Assembly (NCBI RefSeq): GCF_037908215.1
Contig: NZ_JBBLZC010000001.1
Coordinates: 1 to 64,000 of the forward strand
DNA: 64,000 nt
Reading direction: 5' to 3'
DNA from: Benzoatithermus flavus
Lineage (GTDB): Bacteria; Pseudomonadota; Alphaproteobacteria; Geminicoccales; Geminicoccaceae
Below, piece by piece: positions 45,306-53,686 of this stretch; positions within the stretch are counted from its first letter, which is position 1; each line of letters starts with the position of its first letter. The notes below the pieces were generated by a model, which did no database searches, was not told the DNA's origin, and was given only the letters and a program-made list of their open reading frames with translations. A program made the position numbers and the translations under genes.

Positions 45306-46351
45306 CGGCCGAGCTGCAGCGCTTCAGGCAGCTCATCGCCAAAGCGGCGACGGGCGCTCCTCTCGCGTTCGAAGAAGCGCGAGCGGCCTTCGACATCATG
45401 ATGACCGGCAACGCCACGCCGGCGCAGGTGGCAGGCCTTCTGATGGCGCTTCGCGTGCGCGGCGAGACGGTCGACGAGATCACGGCGGGCGCGCTCTCCT
45501 TGCGCGAGCGCATGGCCCGGCTGCAGGCGCCCGCAGGGGCGATCGACACCTGCGGCACGGGCGGCGATGCCGCCGGCACCTACAACATCTCGACCGCGGC
45601 AGCACTCGTGGTGGCGGGCGCGGGGGTGCCCGTCGCCAAGCACGGCAATCGCAGCCTGTCCTCGAAATCGGGCTCGGCCGAGGTGCTGGCCCAGCTTGGT
45701 GTCAACATCGACGCCGAGTTCCCCGTGATCGAGCAGGCGATGCGCGAGGCCGGGATCGGCTTCATGATGGCGCCGCGCCACCACGGCGCCATGCGCCACG
45801 TGGCGGGCCCGCGCGTCGAGCTCGGTACGCGCACGATCTTCAACCTCTTAGGCCCGCTCGCGAACCCGGCCGGCGTCGAGCGTCAGCTCATGGGCGTGTT
45901 CGCGGCCGAGTGGGTCGAGCCCTTGGCGCACGTGCTGGGCCGGCTCGGCTCCCGCTTCGCCTGGGTCGTCCACGGCAGCGACGGGCTCGACGAGCTCACC
46001 ACGACGGGCCCGACGCTCGTGGCCGAGTGGGACGGCAGCCGGGTCAGGACGTTCGAGGTGACGCCCGAGGACGCCGGCCTGCCGCGCGCCCGGCCCGAGG
46101 ATCTCAAGGGCGGCGATCCGGCCCACAATGCCGATGCGATCCGGGCCGTGCTCGAGGGCATGAAAGGACCGTTCCGCGATGCGGTCGTGCTGAGCGCCGC
46201 CGGTGCCCTCCTGGTCGCCGGCCGGGTCCGCTCCCTGCGCGAAGGTGCCGCTCTCGCGGCGCGTTCGATCGACGAGGGAACGGCCGCAAGGGCGCTCGAG
46301 CGTCTGATCCGCATCACCAACCTCCCGCACGGATCCGCGGCCGAGCCATGA
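45302..46351 (+). CDS. trpD: Anthranilate phosphoribosyltransferase
   Basis: 349 aa, ATGA overlap with trpG. Motifs: DTCGTGGDAAGTYNISTAAALV (PRPP binding), KHGNRSLSSKSGSAEVLAQLGV, MAPRHHGAMRHVAGPR and LGPLANPAGVERQLMGVF. Transfers phosphoribose to anthranilate. Confidence 0.98.
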   Translation: MTAELQRFRQLIAKAATGAPLAFEEARAAFDIMMTGNATPAQVAGLLMALRVRGETVDEITAGALSLRERMARLQAPAGAIDTCGTGGDAAGTYNISTAAALVVAGAGVPVAKHGNRSLSSKSGSAEVLAQLGVNIDAEFPVIEQAMREAGIGFMMAPRHHGAMRHVAGPRVELGTRTIFNLLGPLANPAGVERQLMGVFAAEWVEPLAHVLGRLGSRFAWVVHGSDGLDELTTTGPTLVAEWDGSRVRTFEVTPEDAGLPRARPEDLKGGDPAHNADAIRAVLEGMKGPFRDAVVLSAAGALLVAGRVRSLREGAALAARSIDEGTAARALERLIRITNLPHGSAAEP

Positions 46352-47148
46352 GCGACGTCCTCGCCGAGATCTGCGAGCACAAGCGGGCGCACGTCGCCGC
46401 CATGAAGGCGGAGCGGCCGCTCGCCCGGCTCGAGGCCGAGCTGCCGGCGGAACCGCCGCGCGGCTTCGGGCGGGCGCTGCGGGCGGCACGCGCCGCCGGG
46501 CGGCACGCGCTCATCGCCGAGATCAAGAAGGCCTCGCCGAGCAAGGGGCTGATCCGGGCCGACTTCGCCCCCGCGATGCTCGCCGAGGCCTATGCGGCCG
46601 GCGGAGCGACCTGCCTCTCGGTGCTCACCGACGAGCCCTACTTCCAGGGCAGGGACGAGTACCTGGCCGCGGCCCGCGCCGCCGTGCCCTTGCCGGCTTT
46701 GCGCAAGGACTTCATGCTCGACCCCTGGCAGATCGTGGAATCGCGCTGGCTCGGGGCCGACTGCGTGCTGCTCATCATGGCCTGCCTCGACGACGGCGCC
46801 GCGCGCGAGCTCGCCGCCGCGGCCATGGAGCTCGGCATGGACGTGCTGGTCGAGGTGCACGACGCGGCCGAGCTCGACCGGGCGCTGCTCCTGCCCGAGA
46901 CGGCGCTGCTCGGCATCAACAACCGCGACCTGAAGAGCCTGAAGGTCGATCTCGCCACCTTCGAGCGGCTGGCGCCGCGGGTGCCGAAGGATCGCCTCCT
47001 CGTCGCCGAGAGCGGGCTCTACGGCCATGCCGACCTCGCGCGCATGGCGGCCGCGGGCGCGGGGGCCTACCTCGTCGGCGAGAGCCTGATGCGCGAGGCG
47101 GACGTCACGGCCGCGACCCGGCGGCTGCTCGGGTCGGAGGCTGCATGA
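46348..47148 (+). CDS. trpC: Indole-3-glycerol phosphate synthase
   Basis: 266 aa, ATGA overlap with trpD. Catalytic strand motifs: IAEIKKASPSKGLIR, VLTDEPYFQG, LRKDFMLDPWQI, ADCVLLIMACL, VEVHDAAEL, LGINNRDLKSLKVD and AESGLYGHADL. Monofunctional (no TrpF domain). Forms indole-3-glycerol phosphate. Confidence 0.98.
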   Translation: MSDVLAEICEHKRAHVAAMKAERPLARLEAELPAEPPRGFGRALRAARAAGRHALIAEIKKASPSKGLIRADFAPAMLAEAYAAGGATCLSVLTDEPYFQGRDEYLAAARAAVPLPALRKDFMLDPWQIVESRWLGADCVLLIMACLDDGAARELAAAAMELGMDVLVEVHDAAELDRALLLPETALLGINNRDLKSLKVDLATFERLAPRVPKDRLLVAESGLYGHADLARMAAAGAGAYLVGESLMREADVTAATRRLLGSEAA

Positions 47149-47618
47149 GCGGGCTCACCCACATCGATTCCGCCGGCAACGCGGTGATGGTCGACGTCTC
47201 GGCGAAGGACGTCACCGAGCGCACCGCGACGGCCGAGGGCCGCATCGTCATGGCGCCCGCGACCCTGGCACGGATCAAGGAGCGCGGCTTCAAGAAGGGC
47301 GACGTGCTCGGCGTGGCGCAGCTCGCCGGGATCATGGGTGCGAAACGCACGGCCGATCTGATTCCTCTGTGCCATCCCCTGCCGCTCGCTTCCGTCAAGG
47401 TCGAGCTCGAGCCTTTGGAGGAGGCGGTCCTGATCCGGGCGACCTGCAAGGTCACGGGTCGCACCGGGGTCGAGATGGAGGCGCTGACCGCCGTGGCGGT
47501 GGCGGCGCTCACCGTCTACGACATGTGCAAGGCCGTGGACAAAGCGATGCGCATCACCGACGTCCGGCTCGTCCACAAGGCGGGCGGCCGGTCCGGCGAA
47601 TACCGGGCGGAGGGCTGA
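47145..47618 (+). CDS. moaC: Cyclic pyranopterin monophosphate synthase MoaC
   Basis: 157 aa, ATGA overlap with trpC. MoaC signatures: HIDSAGNAVMVDVSAKDVTERTATAEG, MGAKRTADLIPLCHPLPLASV, TGRTGVEMEALTAVAVAALTVYDMCKAVDK and LVHKAGGRSGEY. Molybdopterin biosynthesis, second half of the GTP to cPMP step after MoaA (not in the window). Confidence 0.98.
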   Translation: MSGLTHIDSAGNAVMVDVSAKDVTERTATAEGRIVMAPATLARIKERGFKKGDVLGVAQLAGIMGAKRTADLIPLCHPLPLASVKVELEPLEEAVLIRATCKVTGRTGVEMEALTAVAVAALTVYDMCKAVDKAMRITDVRLVHKAGGRSGEYRAEG

Positions 47619-47619
47619 C

Positions 47620-48831
47620 ATGTTGCCCGTGGCCGAGGCGCAAGCGCGCATCCTCGCTCCCTTGCGTACCATGCCGGTCGAGTGGGTGGCGCTGCCCGAG
47701 GCCCTGGGCCGGGTGTTGGCGCAGGACCTTCTCGCCCGACGCGACCAGCCGCCGGTGGCGGTCTCGGCCATGGACGGCTACGCCGTGCGTGCGGCCGACA
47801 CGGAAGAGGCCGGGCGGGTCTTCCGGCTCGTCGGCGAGGCGCCGGCGGGCGGGAGCTTCCAGGGGCTCGTCGGTCCGTTCGAGACGGTCAGGATCTTCAC
47901 CGGCGCACCGCTGCCGGCCGGGACCGATGCGGTCCAGATCCAGGAGAACGCCACCGTCGCGGGCGACGAGGTCCGCTTCGACGGTCCCGTCGCTCCCGGC
48001 GCCTTCGTCCGCCCGGCCGGGCTCGACTTCACGCTCGGCTGGAAAGGACTCGCCGCCGGAACCGTGCTCGATCCCCGAGCGCTGGGCCTTGCCGCCGCGA
48101 TGGGGCATCTCTGGCTGCCGGTGCGGCGGCGGCCGCGGATCGGGCTCCTCGCCACCGGCAACGAGCTGCGCTGGCCCGGCGAGACGCCCGAAGGCAGTCA
48201 GATCGTCAGCTCCAACACGACCACACTCGCCGCCATGGTGAGCGGCTGGGGGGCGATTCCGGTCGATCTCGGCATCTGCCCGGACGAGAGTGCCGCTCTG
48301 ATCGAGCGGCTGCGCGACGCCGCCGGGCTCGATCTGCTCGTCACGACCGGGGGCGCCTCGGTCGGCGATTACGATCTCGTTCAGGCGGCGCTGGAGGCGG
48401 AAGGGCTCGCGCTGGATTTCTGGAAAATCGCGATGCGGCCGGGCAAGCCGCTCCTGTTCGGCAGCCTGGGTGCGCTGCACGTGCTGGGCTTTCCGGGCAA
48501 TCCCGTGAGCACGGGCGTGTGCGCCATCGTTTTCCTGCGGGCGGCGCTGCAGCGGATGCTCGGCCTGCCGCCGGGGCTCCGCCACGGCGAGGCCCGGCTC
48601 GCGAACGCGCTCGCCGCCAACGACCGGCGGCAGGACTATCTGCGCGGCTTTCGGGTGCGGGGCGGAGGCGAGGACCGGGTCGAGACCGCTGGCCGGCAGG
48701 ACAGCTCGATGTTCGCGACCTTCGCCGCGGCCGACGTGCTCGTGGTGCGTTCGCCGTTCGATCCGCCGAAGGCGCCGGGCGATACGGTCGCGATCGTCGA
48801 TCTGCGCGAGGTTCTCGCGAGCCTGCGGTGA
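47620..48831 (+). CDS. moeA: Molybdopterin molybdenumtransferase MoeA
   Basis: 403 aa starting one base after the moaC stop. Domain motifs: SAMDGYAVRAADT, IFTGAPLPAGTDAVQIQE, ATGNEL, SSNTTTLAAMV, VTTGGASVGDYDLVQAAL, AMRPGKPLLFG and GFPGNPVSTGVCAIVFL. Inserts molybdate into adenylylated molybdopterin. A 145-bp gap with the lexA promoter follows. Confidence 0.97.
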   Translation: MLPVAEAQARILAPLRTMPVEWVALPEALGRVLAQDLLARRDQPPVAVSAMDGYAVRAADTEEAGRVFRLVGEAPAGGSFQGLVGPFETVRIFTGAPLPAGTDAVQIQENATVAGDEVRFDGPVAPGAFVRPAGLDFTLGWKGLAAGTVLDPRALGLAAAMGHLWLPVRRRPRIGLLATGNELRWPGETPEGSQIVSSNTTTLAAMVSGWGAIPVDLGICPDESAALIERLRDAAGLDLLVTTGGASVGDYDLVQAALEAEGLALDFWKIAMRPGKPLLFGSLGALHVLGFPGNPVSTGVCAIVFLRAALQRMLGLPPGLRHGEARLANALAANDRRQDYLRGFRVRGGGEDRVETAGRQDSSMFATFAAADVLVVRSPFDPPKAPGDTVAIVDLREVLASLR

Positions 48832-48903
48832 GGCGGTGCCACGCGTACCCGTTCGCCTGCGCTGCCCGCATACCCCCGCTGCGCCGGATCACCGCTTTCC
48901 GCC

Positions 48904-48932
48904 TTGATCGTACATGCGAACTAAAGTAGAAC
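48904..48932 (+). promoter_or_regulatory. lexA promoter with SOS box
   Basis: TTGATC (48904-48909), 17 bp, TAGAAC (48927-48932). Over the -10 lies GAAC-N7-GAAC (48918-48932), which read on the other strand is GTTC-N7-GTTC, the alphaproteobacterial LexA-binding box. LexA should repress its own gene. Confidence 0.8.
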
Positions 48933-48976
48933 ATTTCCCGATGCTCCGGACAGCGCGAGACCATGGGGAGGGTGGC

Positions 48977-49684
48977 GTGCTCACGCAACGCCAACTGCAG
49001 TTGCTCAAGTTCATCGAAGACTATGTACGCGAGCACAATGTCTCGCCCTCGTTCGAGGAGATGAGGTTCGCTTTACGGTTGCGCTCGAAATCGGGCATTC
49101 ATCGGCTCATCCAGGGACTGGAGGAGCGAGGTTACATTCGGCGCCTCGCCTATCGCGCGCGAGCGCTGGAGGTGGTGAAGCCCGTCTCGGAAGCACCCGC
49201 CGAGCCCGCGACGGCACCGCTCGAAGCAGCCTCCAACGTCGTTCGCGGTCTGTTCCGCCGTTCCCGCCCGGAGCCGGCCCTGCCGGATGCTCCTGCCGTC
49301 GCCGCCACGGTGCTTCCGCTCTATGGCCGGATCGCCGCCGGCACGCCGATCGAGGCTCTCGCCGACACCAGCGCCTCGATCGAGGTGCCGAGCCTGCTCC
49401 TCGGGCACGGCGAGCACTACGTGCTCCAGGTGACCGGCGATTCGATGATCGAGGCCGGCATCTTCGACGGCGATCTCGCGATCATCCAGCGCTGCGACGA
49501 CGCCGAGAACGGAGCCATCGTGGTGGCGCTCGTCGACGATCGCGAGGTGACGCTGAAGCGGCTCCGGCGCCGGGGTGCTTCGATCGCGCTCGAGCCCGCC
49601 AACGCCAACTACGAGATCCGGATCTTCGGACCGCACCAGGTCAAGATCCAGGGCCGGCTCGTGGGCCTGCTGCGCCGCTACTGA
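48977..49684 (+). CDS. lexA: SOS repressor LexA
   Basis: 235 aa from a GTG at 48977 behind GGGGAGGG; an upstream ATG (48914) lies within the SOS box and promoter and is rejected. N-terminal winged helix MLTQRQLQLLKFIEDYVREHNVSPSFEEM, alphaproteobacterial FALRLRSKSGIHRLIQGLEERG, then the peptidase domain: cleavage site A121-G122 (RIAAGTP), catalytic S156 (TGDSMIEAG) and K194 (VTLKRL). RecA-stimulated self-cleavage derepresses DNA-repair genes. Confidence 0.97.
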   Translation: MLTQRQLQLLKFIEDYVREHNVSPSFEEMRFALRLRSKSGIHRLIQGLEERGYIRRLAYRARALEVVKPVSEAPAEPATAPLEAASNVVRGLFRRSRPEPALPDAPAVAATVLPLYGRIAAGTPIEALADTSASIEVPSLLLGHGEHYVLQVTGDSMIEAGIFDGDLAIIQRCDDAENGAIVVALVDDREVTLKRLRRRGASIALEPANANYEIRIFGPHQVKIQGRLVGLLRRY

Positions 49685-49687
49685 GCT

Positions 49688-50467
49688 TCAAAGCCCGGCG
49701 AGCAGCGTGTCGGGCGCATCCGTGAACACGGCCGCCGCACCGCTCTTCAGGAGCTCGGCGGCGCGCGTCGCCGTGTTCACGGTGTAGAGCAGCACCGGCA
49801 CCCCGCGCTCGGCCAGAAGATGCAGGGTCGCGAGGCTCACCTTGGCGTGGTCGAGGTGGAGCGTGGCGCAATCCAGCGCCTGCAGCGCCTCCTCCCAGTC
49901 GGCGGGCAGCTCCTCGGCCAGAAGCCCGCGCGGAATCGAGGGTGCCGTGCGTCGGGCCGCCTCCAGCGCCGGGTGCTCGAAGCTCGAGAGCAGAAGGCGC
50001 GGGCCGTCGGTCGGCCAGGTCCTGGCCAGCATCCGGGCCACGGCCTCGCCGGTCGCGACCTCGCGGCCTTTGGCCGGCTTGATCTCGACATTGGCGTGCA
50101 GCCCGAGCTCGAGGAGAACGGCGATGGCCTCCTCGAGCGTGGGCACGCGCTCGCCGGCGAAAGCCGGCGCGAACCAGGCGCCGGCGTCGAGTGCTCGGAG
50201 CTCGGCCAGCGTGTGGTCGGCCACGCGGCCGCGGCCGCTCGTGGTCCGTTCCAGGGTTTCGTCGTGGATCAGGACGGGCACGCCGTCCTTCGTCAGCATG
50301 ACGTCGAACTCGACCCAGCGCGCACCCAGCTCGTGCGCCTTCCTGAGGCCCGCCAGCGTGTTCTCGGGTGCGCGCGCCGCGGCTCCCCGATGGCCGATGA
50401 CGGGCGAGAGATCCGGCGTGGCGCTCTGTCCGCCGGGTGACCAGGGCTGCCAACCGTCCTCGCGCAT
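49688..50467 (-). CDS. ugpQ: Glycerophosphodiester phosphodiesterase (UgpQ-like, cytosolic)
   Basis: 259 aa from ATG 50467 (or 260 from the adjacent ATG 50470), behind GGAGG. GDPD signatures: IGHRGAAARAPENTLAGLRKAHELGARWVEFDVMLTKDG, HDETLERTTSG and VEIKPAKG. No signal peptide, so UgpQ-like rather than GlpQ-like. Hydrolyses glycerophosphodiesters to glycerol 3-phosphate and alcohols. Convergent with lexA, with three bases between stops. Confidence 0.93.
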   Translation of the reverse strand: MREDGWQPWSPGGQSATPDLSPVIGHRGAAARAPENTLAGLRKAHELGARWVEFDVMLTKDGVPVLIHDETLERTTSGRGRVADHTLAELRALDAGAWFAPAFAGERVPTLEEAIAVLLELGLHANVEIKPAKGREVATGEAVARMLARTWPTDGPRLLLSSFEHPALEAARRTAPSIPRGLLAEELPADWEEALQALDCATLHLDHAKVSLATLHLLAERGVPVLLYTVNTATRAAELLKSGAAAVFTDAPDTLLAGL

Positions 50468-50571
50468 CATCGCCTCCGTCGCTATGGTACGCGCTCCTCG
50501 CAGGGGTGGTCTTTTCACGCCCGGCATGATCGGGCAAGAGCGACGGCGAGGGACCGAAGGCGAAACGAGGC

Positions 50572-52803
50572 ATGGAGCGCCCGGCCGGAATGGCGCCGCA
50601 GGATGCAGTCGAGGGGGGCGGATCGCCGCCGGAGGTGCTGGCCGGCGTGGTGGATCGCGTCCTGTTCGAGCGGGCGGAGACCGGCTACCGCGTGCTGCGC
50701 GTGCGCGCCGCGGGCGAGGCCACCCCCGTGGTCGTGGTGGGCGTCCTGCCGCCGGCCGAGCCGGGCGAGCTGATCCGGGCCGAGGGGACCTGGTACAACG
50801 ACAAGACCTGGGGCCGGCAGTTCCGTGCCGGCTCCGTGTCGATCGCGGCACCGGCGAGCGAGGCCGGGCTCGTGGCCTATCTCGGCTCGGGACGGATCAA
50901 AGGGATCGGCGAGGAGCTGGCCAAGCGCTTGGTCGAGCATTTCGGGACCAGGCTCGGCGAGATCATCGAGAAGGAGCCGGCGCGCCTACGGGAGGTCGAG
51001 GGTGTGGGCCCCAAGATCGCCGCCCGACTGCGGGAGGCCTGGCAGGGCCAGCGCCGAGCCCGCGAAACGCTCATGTTCCTCGCCGAGCACGGGCTCTCGC
51101 AGACGCGCGCCGCCCGTATCCTCGACGCCTACGGGCTCGATGCGATCGCGACGGTGCGCCGCGATCCCTACCGGCTCGCCCGCGACATACGTGGCATCGG
51201 CTTCGCCACCGCCGACGAGATCGCGCTCCGGCTCGGGGTCGCCCCGGATTCGCCGCAGCGCACCGGTGCCGCCATGGCCGAGGTCCTGCGTGTGGCGGCC
51301 GACGAGGGGCACACCGCGCTTCCCCGGCACGAGGCGCGCAGCCGGCTCGCCGAGCTTCTGGATACGGAACCTTCCCTGGTCGATGCCGGCATCGCCCGCG
51401 AGCTCGAGGCCGGGCGGCTGGTCGAACTCGTCGTGGACGAGCGCGAGCATTACCTGATGCTGAGCGAGCTCGACCGCGCCGAGGAGACGGTGGCGAGCCG
51501 CCTCGTGGCGCTCGCGACCGGCACGCCGCCCTGGAATCCGCCCGAGCTCATCGCTGCCATCGCCAAGAGCGAGGCGGCACTGGGCGTGGCGCTCGCAGCA
51601 AGCCAGCAGGAGGCGATCGCCCGCGCCGTCCACAGCAAGCTGCTCGTGATCACGGGCGGCCCCGGCACCGGCAAGACCACGCTCGTGCGCGGCATCCTCG
51701 CGGCGCTGGACGAGCCGGACCTGCGCGTCGTGCTGGCGGCACCCACGGGCCGCGCCGCGCGGCGGCTCGCCGAGAGCACCGGGCGCGAGGCCAGGACACT
51801 GCACCGGCTGCTCGAGGCCGACCCCGAGCACGGCTGCTTCCGGCGCCATGCCGGGCGGCCGCTCGAGGCCGATCTCGTCGTCGTCGACGAGGCCTCGATG
51901 ATCGACACCCAGCTTCTCTCCGCCCTTCTCCAGGCGCTGCCGGAAGAAGCGGCGCTGCTTCTCGTGGGCGACGTCGATCAGCTTCCCTCGATCGGGCCGG
52001 GGCAGGTCCTCGCCGACCTGATCGCCTCGGGCGTCCTGCCCGTGATCCGGCTCGCCGAGATCTTCCGCCAGGCGGCCGAGAGCGGGATCGTCCGCAACGC
52101 GCACCGGATCAACCGGGGCGAGGTGCCGGTCTTCGCGCGCCCGGAGGACGGGCAGCTCGCCGATTTCTACGGCATCCGGGTGGCAGGCCCGGAGGATGCC
52201 GAGGAGAAGCTCGTCGAGCTCGTGACGGAGCGCATCCCGCAGCGTTTCGGCCTCGATCCTCTGAGCGAAGTCCAGGTGCTGACCCCGATGAACCGCGGGC
52301 GGATGGGCACCCAGTCGCTGAACGAGATCCTGCAGCGGCGGCTGAACCCCTCGCCTTTCCTGTCGCTCGTGCGCGGCCAGACGCGGTTCTCGCTCGGTGA
52401 CAAGGTCATGCAGCTCGAGAACGACTACGAGCGCGAGGTCTACAACGGCGACATCGGGCGGATCACCGGCCTCGATCCCAAGGCCCAGACGCTCGAGGTG
52501 ACGATGGACGGCCGCCCGCTCACCTACGGCGCCGACGAGCTCGACCAGCTCGCCTTGGCCTACGCGGTCACCGTCCACAAGGCGCAAGGCTCGGAGTACC
52601 CGGCCGTGGTGGTGCCGCTCCTGCGCCAGCACGGTCGCATGCTGCGCCGCAATCTGCTCTATACCGCCATCACCCGTGCCAGAGCGCTCGTCGTGCTCCT
52701 CACCGAACCCGACGCGCTCGAACGCGCGGTCTGGAACACGACCGACCTCCGCCGGACGACGCTGCTCCGGCAACGCCTGATCGACAAGGGAAGCAGGGTA
52801 TGA
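50572..52803 (+). CDS. recD2: RecD2-type SF1B DNA helicase
   Basis: 743 aa. N-terminal OB-like region, then tandem helix-hairpin-helix motifs (GSGRIKGIGEELAKRLVEHFG and LREVEGVGPKIAARLREAW) that mark RecD2 rather than RecBCD RecD. Helicase motifs: I GGPGTGKTT (about 362-370), II VVDEASMID, III LVGDVDQLPSIGPGQ, V-VI AYAVTVHKAQGSEYPAV and LYTAITRAR. 5'-3' ATP-dependent helicase of DNA repair, cytoplasmic. Next to, and convergent with, ugpQ of the lexA side; no SOS box is seen in its own 104-bp upstream region. Stop overlaps the next gene by 4 bp. Confidence 0.94.
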   Translation: MERPAGMAPQDAVEGGGSPPEVLAGVVDRVLFERAETGYRVLRVRAAGEATPVVVVGVLPPAEPGELIRAEGTWYNDKTWGRQFRAGSVSIAAPASEAGLVAYLGSGRIKGIGEELAKRLVEHFGTRLGEIIEKEPARLREVEGVGPKIAARLREAWQGQRRARETLMFLAEHGLSQTRAARILDAYGLDAIATVRRDPYRLARDIRGIGFATADEIALRLGVAPDSPQRTGAAMAEVLRVAADEGHTALPRHEARSRLAELLDTEPSLVDAGIARELEAGRLVELVVDEREHYLMLSELDRAEETVASRLVALATGTPPWNPPELIAAIAKSEAALGVALAASQQEAIARAVHSKLLVITGGPGTGKTTLVRGILAALDEPDLRVVLAAPTGRAARRLAESTGREARTLHRLLEADPEHGCFRRHAGRPLEADLVVVDEASMIDTQLLSALLQALPEEAALLLVGDVDQLPSIGPGQVLADLIASGVLPVIRLAEIFRQAAESGIVRNAHRINRGEVPVFARPEDGQLADFYGIRVAGPEDAEEKLVELVTERIPQRFGLDPLSEVQVLTPMNRGRMGTQSLNEILQRRLNPSPFLSLVRGQTRFSLGDKVMQLENDYEREVYNGDIGRITGLDPKAQTLEVTMDGRPLTYGADELDQLALAYAVTVHKAQGSEYPAVVVPLLRQHGRMLRRNLLYTAITRARALVVLLTEPDALERAVWNTTDLRRTTLLRQRLIDKGSRV

Positions 52804-53594
52804 TGGACCCGCAGGAGCTCGATGCGCGCCTCGAGGCAGCGATCCCGGCCGTCCGGGCTGCGGGCCGGCTGGCGCTGGAGCACTTTCTGAATCGCGACCG
52901 GCTCGCGATCGAGCACAAAGGGCAGCAGGATCTGGTCAGCATCGCCGACCGAGCGGTCGAGGACCTGTTGCGCCGGGAGCTGAACGCCCTGTTCCCCGAA
53001 GACGCGATCCTGGGCGAGGAGGGTGGCGGCGAGGACGCACCCCGGAGCTGGGTGCTCGACCCGATCGACGGCACCTTCAACTTCCTCAAGGGAATCCCCT
53101 GCTGGGGCGTGGTCGCGGCCTATGTCGTCGACGGCAGGACCCTGATCGGGATCACCTACGATCCCGTCCACGACGAGCTGTTCACCGCCCGGCGTGGCGG
53201 CGGAGCGTTCAGGAACGGCACGCCGATCCGGGTCTCCGGGAACACGAGCGTCGACACCTCCTGCCTGGCGCTGGCCTACAGCTTCAGGCAGCCCAAGGAG
53301 ACCTATGTCGGGCTCGTCAAGCAGGCGCTCGACCAGGGCTTCGAGCATCGCCGCATGGGCTCGACCGCGATCCAGCTCTGCTGGGTTGCGGACGGCCGCT
53401 GCGACGGGATCGCAACCCTCTTGTGCTCGTCCTGGGACGTGCTGGCCGGGTTGATCCTGGTCGAGGAGGCGGGCGGCCGCGCCACCGACTTCCTCGGCGC
53501 TTACGGCCTTCTCGGCAAGGGCGGGATCATCGCCTGCACGCCGGCCCTCGCCCCCGAGCTCGAGGCGGTGAGCGGGCTGGTGCTGCCGCGCTGA
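52800..53594 (+). CDS. Inositol monophosphatase family protein
   Basis: 264 aa (two adjacent ATGs; the first overlaps the recD2 stop, ATGA). Metal-site motifs of the family: ILGEEGG, WVLDPIDGTFNFLKGIPCWGV and the C-terminal SSWDVLAGLILVEEAGG. Mg2+-dependent phosphomonoesterase. Length fits both SuhB-like inositol phosphatases and HisN-type histidinol phosphatases; no his genes are close, so substrate is left open. Confidence 0.9.
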   Translation: MMDPQELDARLEAAIPAVRAAGRLALEHFLNRDRLAIEHKGQQDLVSIADRAVEDLLRRELNALFPEDAILGEEGGGEDAPRSWVLDPIDGTFNFLKGIPCWGVVAAYVVDGRTLIGITYDPVHDELFTARRGGGAFRNGTPIRVSGNTSVDTSCLALAYSFRQPKETYVGLVKQALDQGFEHRRMGSTAIQLCWVADGRCDGIATLLCSSWDVLAGLILVEEAGGRATDFLGAYGLLGKGGIIACTPALAPELEAVSGLVLPR

Positions 53595-53686
53595 GGACAG
53601 AAAGGCCCCGGGCCCGGCCCCATCCTTGTCTCTCTCGGCTGCGGTTGCTAAGCAGGCCGCGCCTCTTTTCGGGAGCACGTGAGAGC

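Noticed and set aside
48914..48976. Longer LexA N-terminus from ATG 48914
   Set aside because: The codons lie within the SOS box and promoter and are not part of the LexA fold; GTG 48977 has a proper Shine-Dalgarno.
53595..53686. Cobalamin riboswitch upstream of the cob operon (also checked 61609-61709)
   Set aside because: I found no B12-box-like AGCCAGGAGACCTGCC core and the gaps are too short for the full aptamer.
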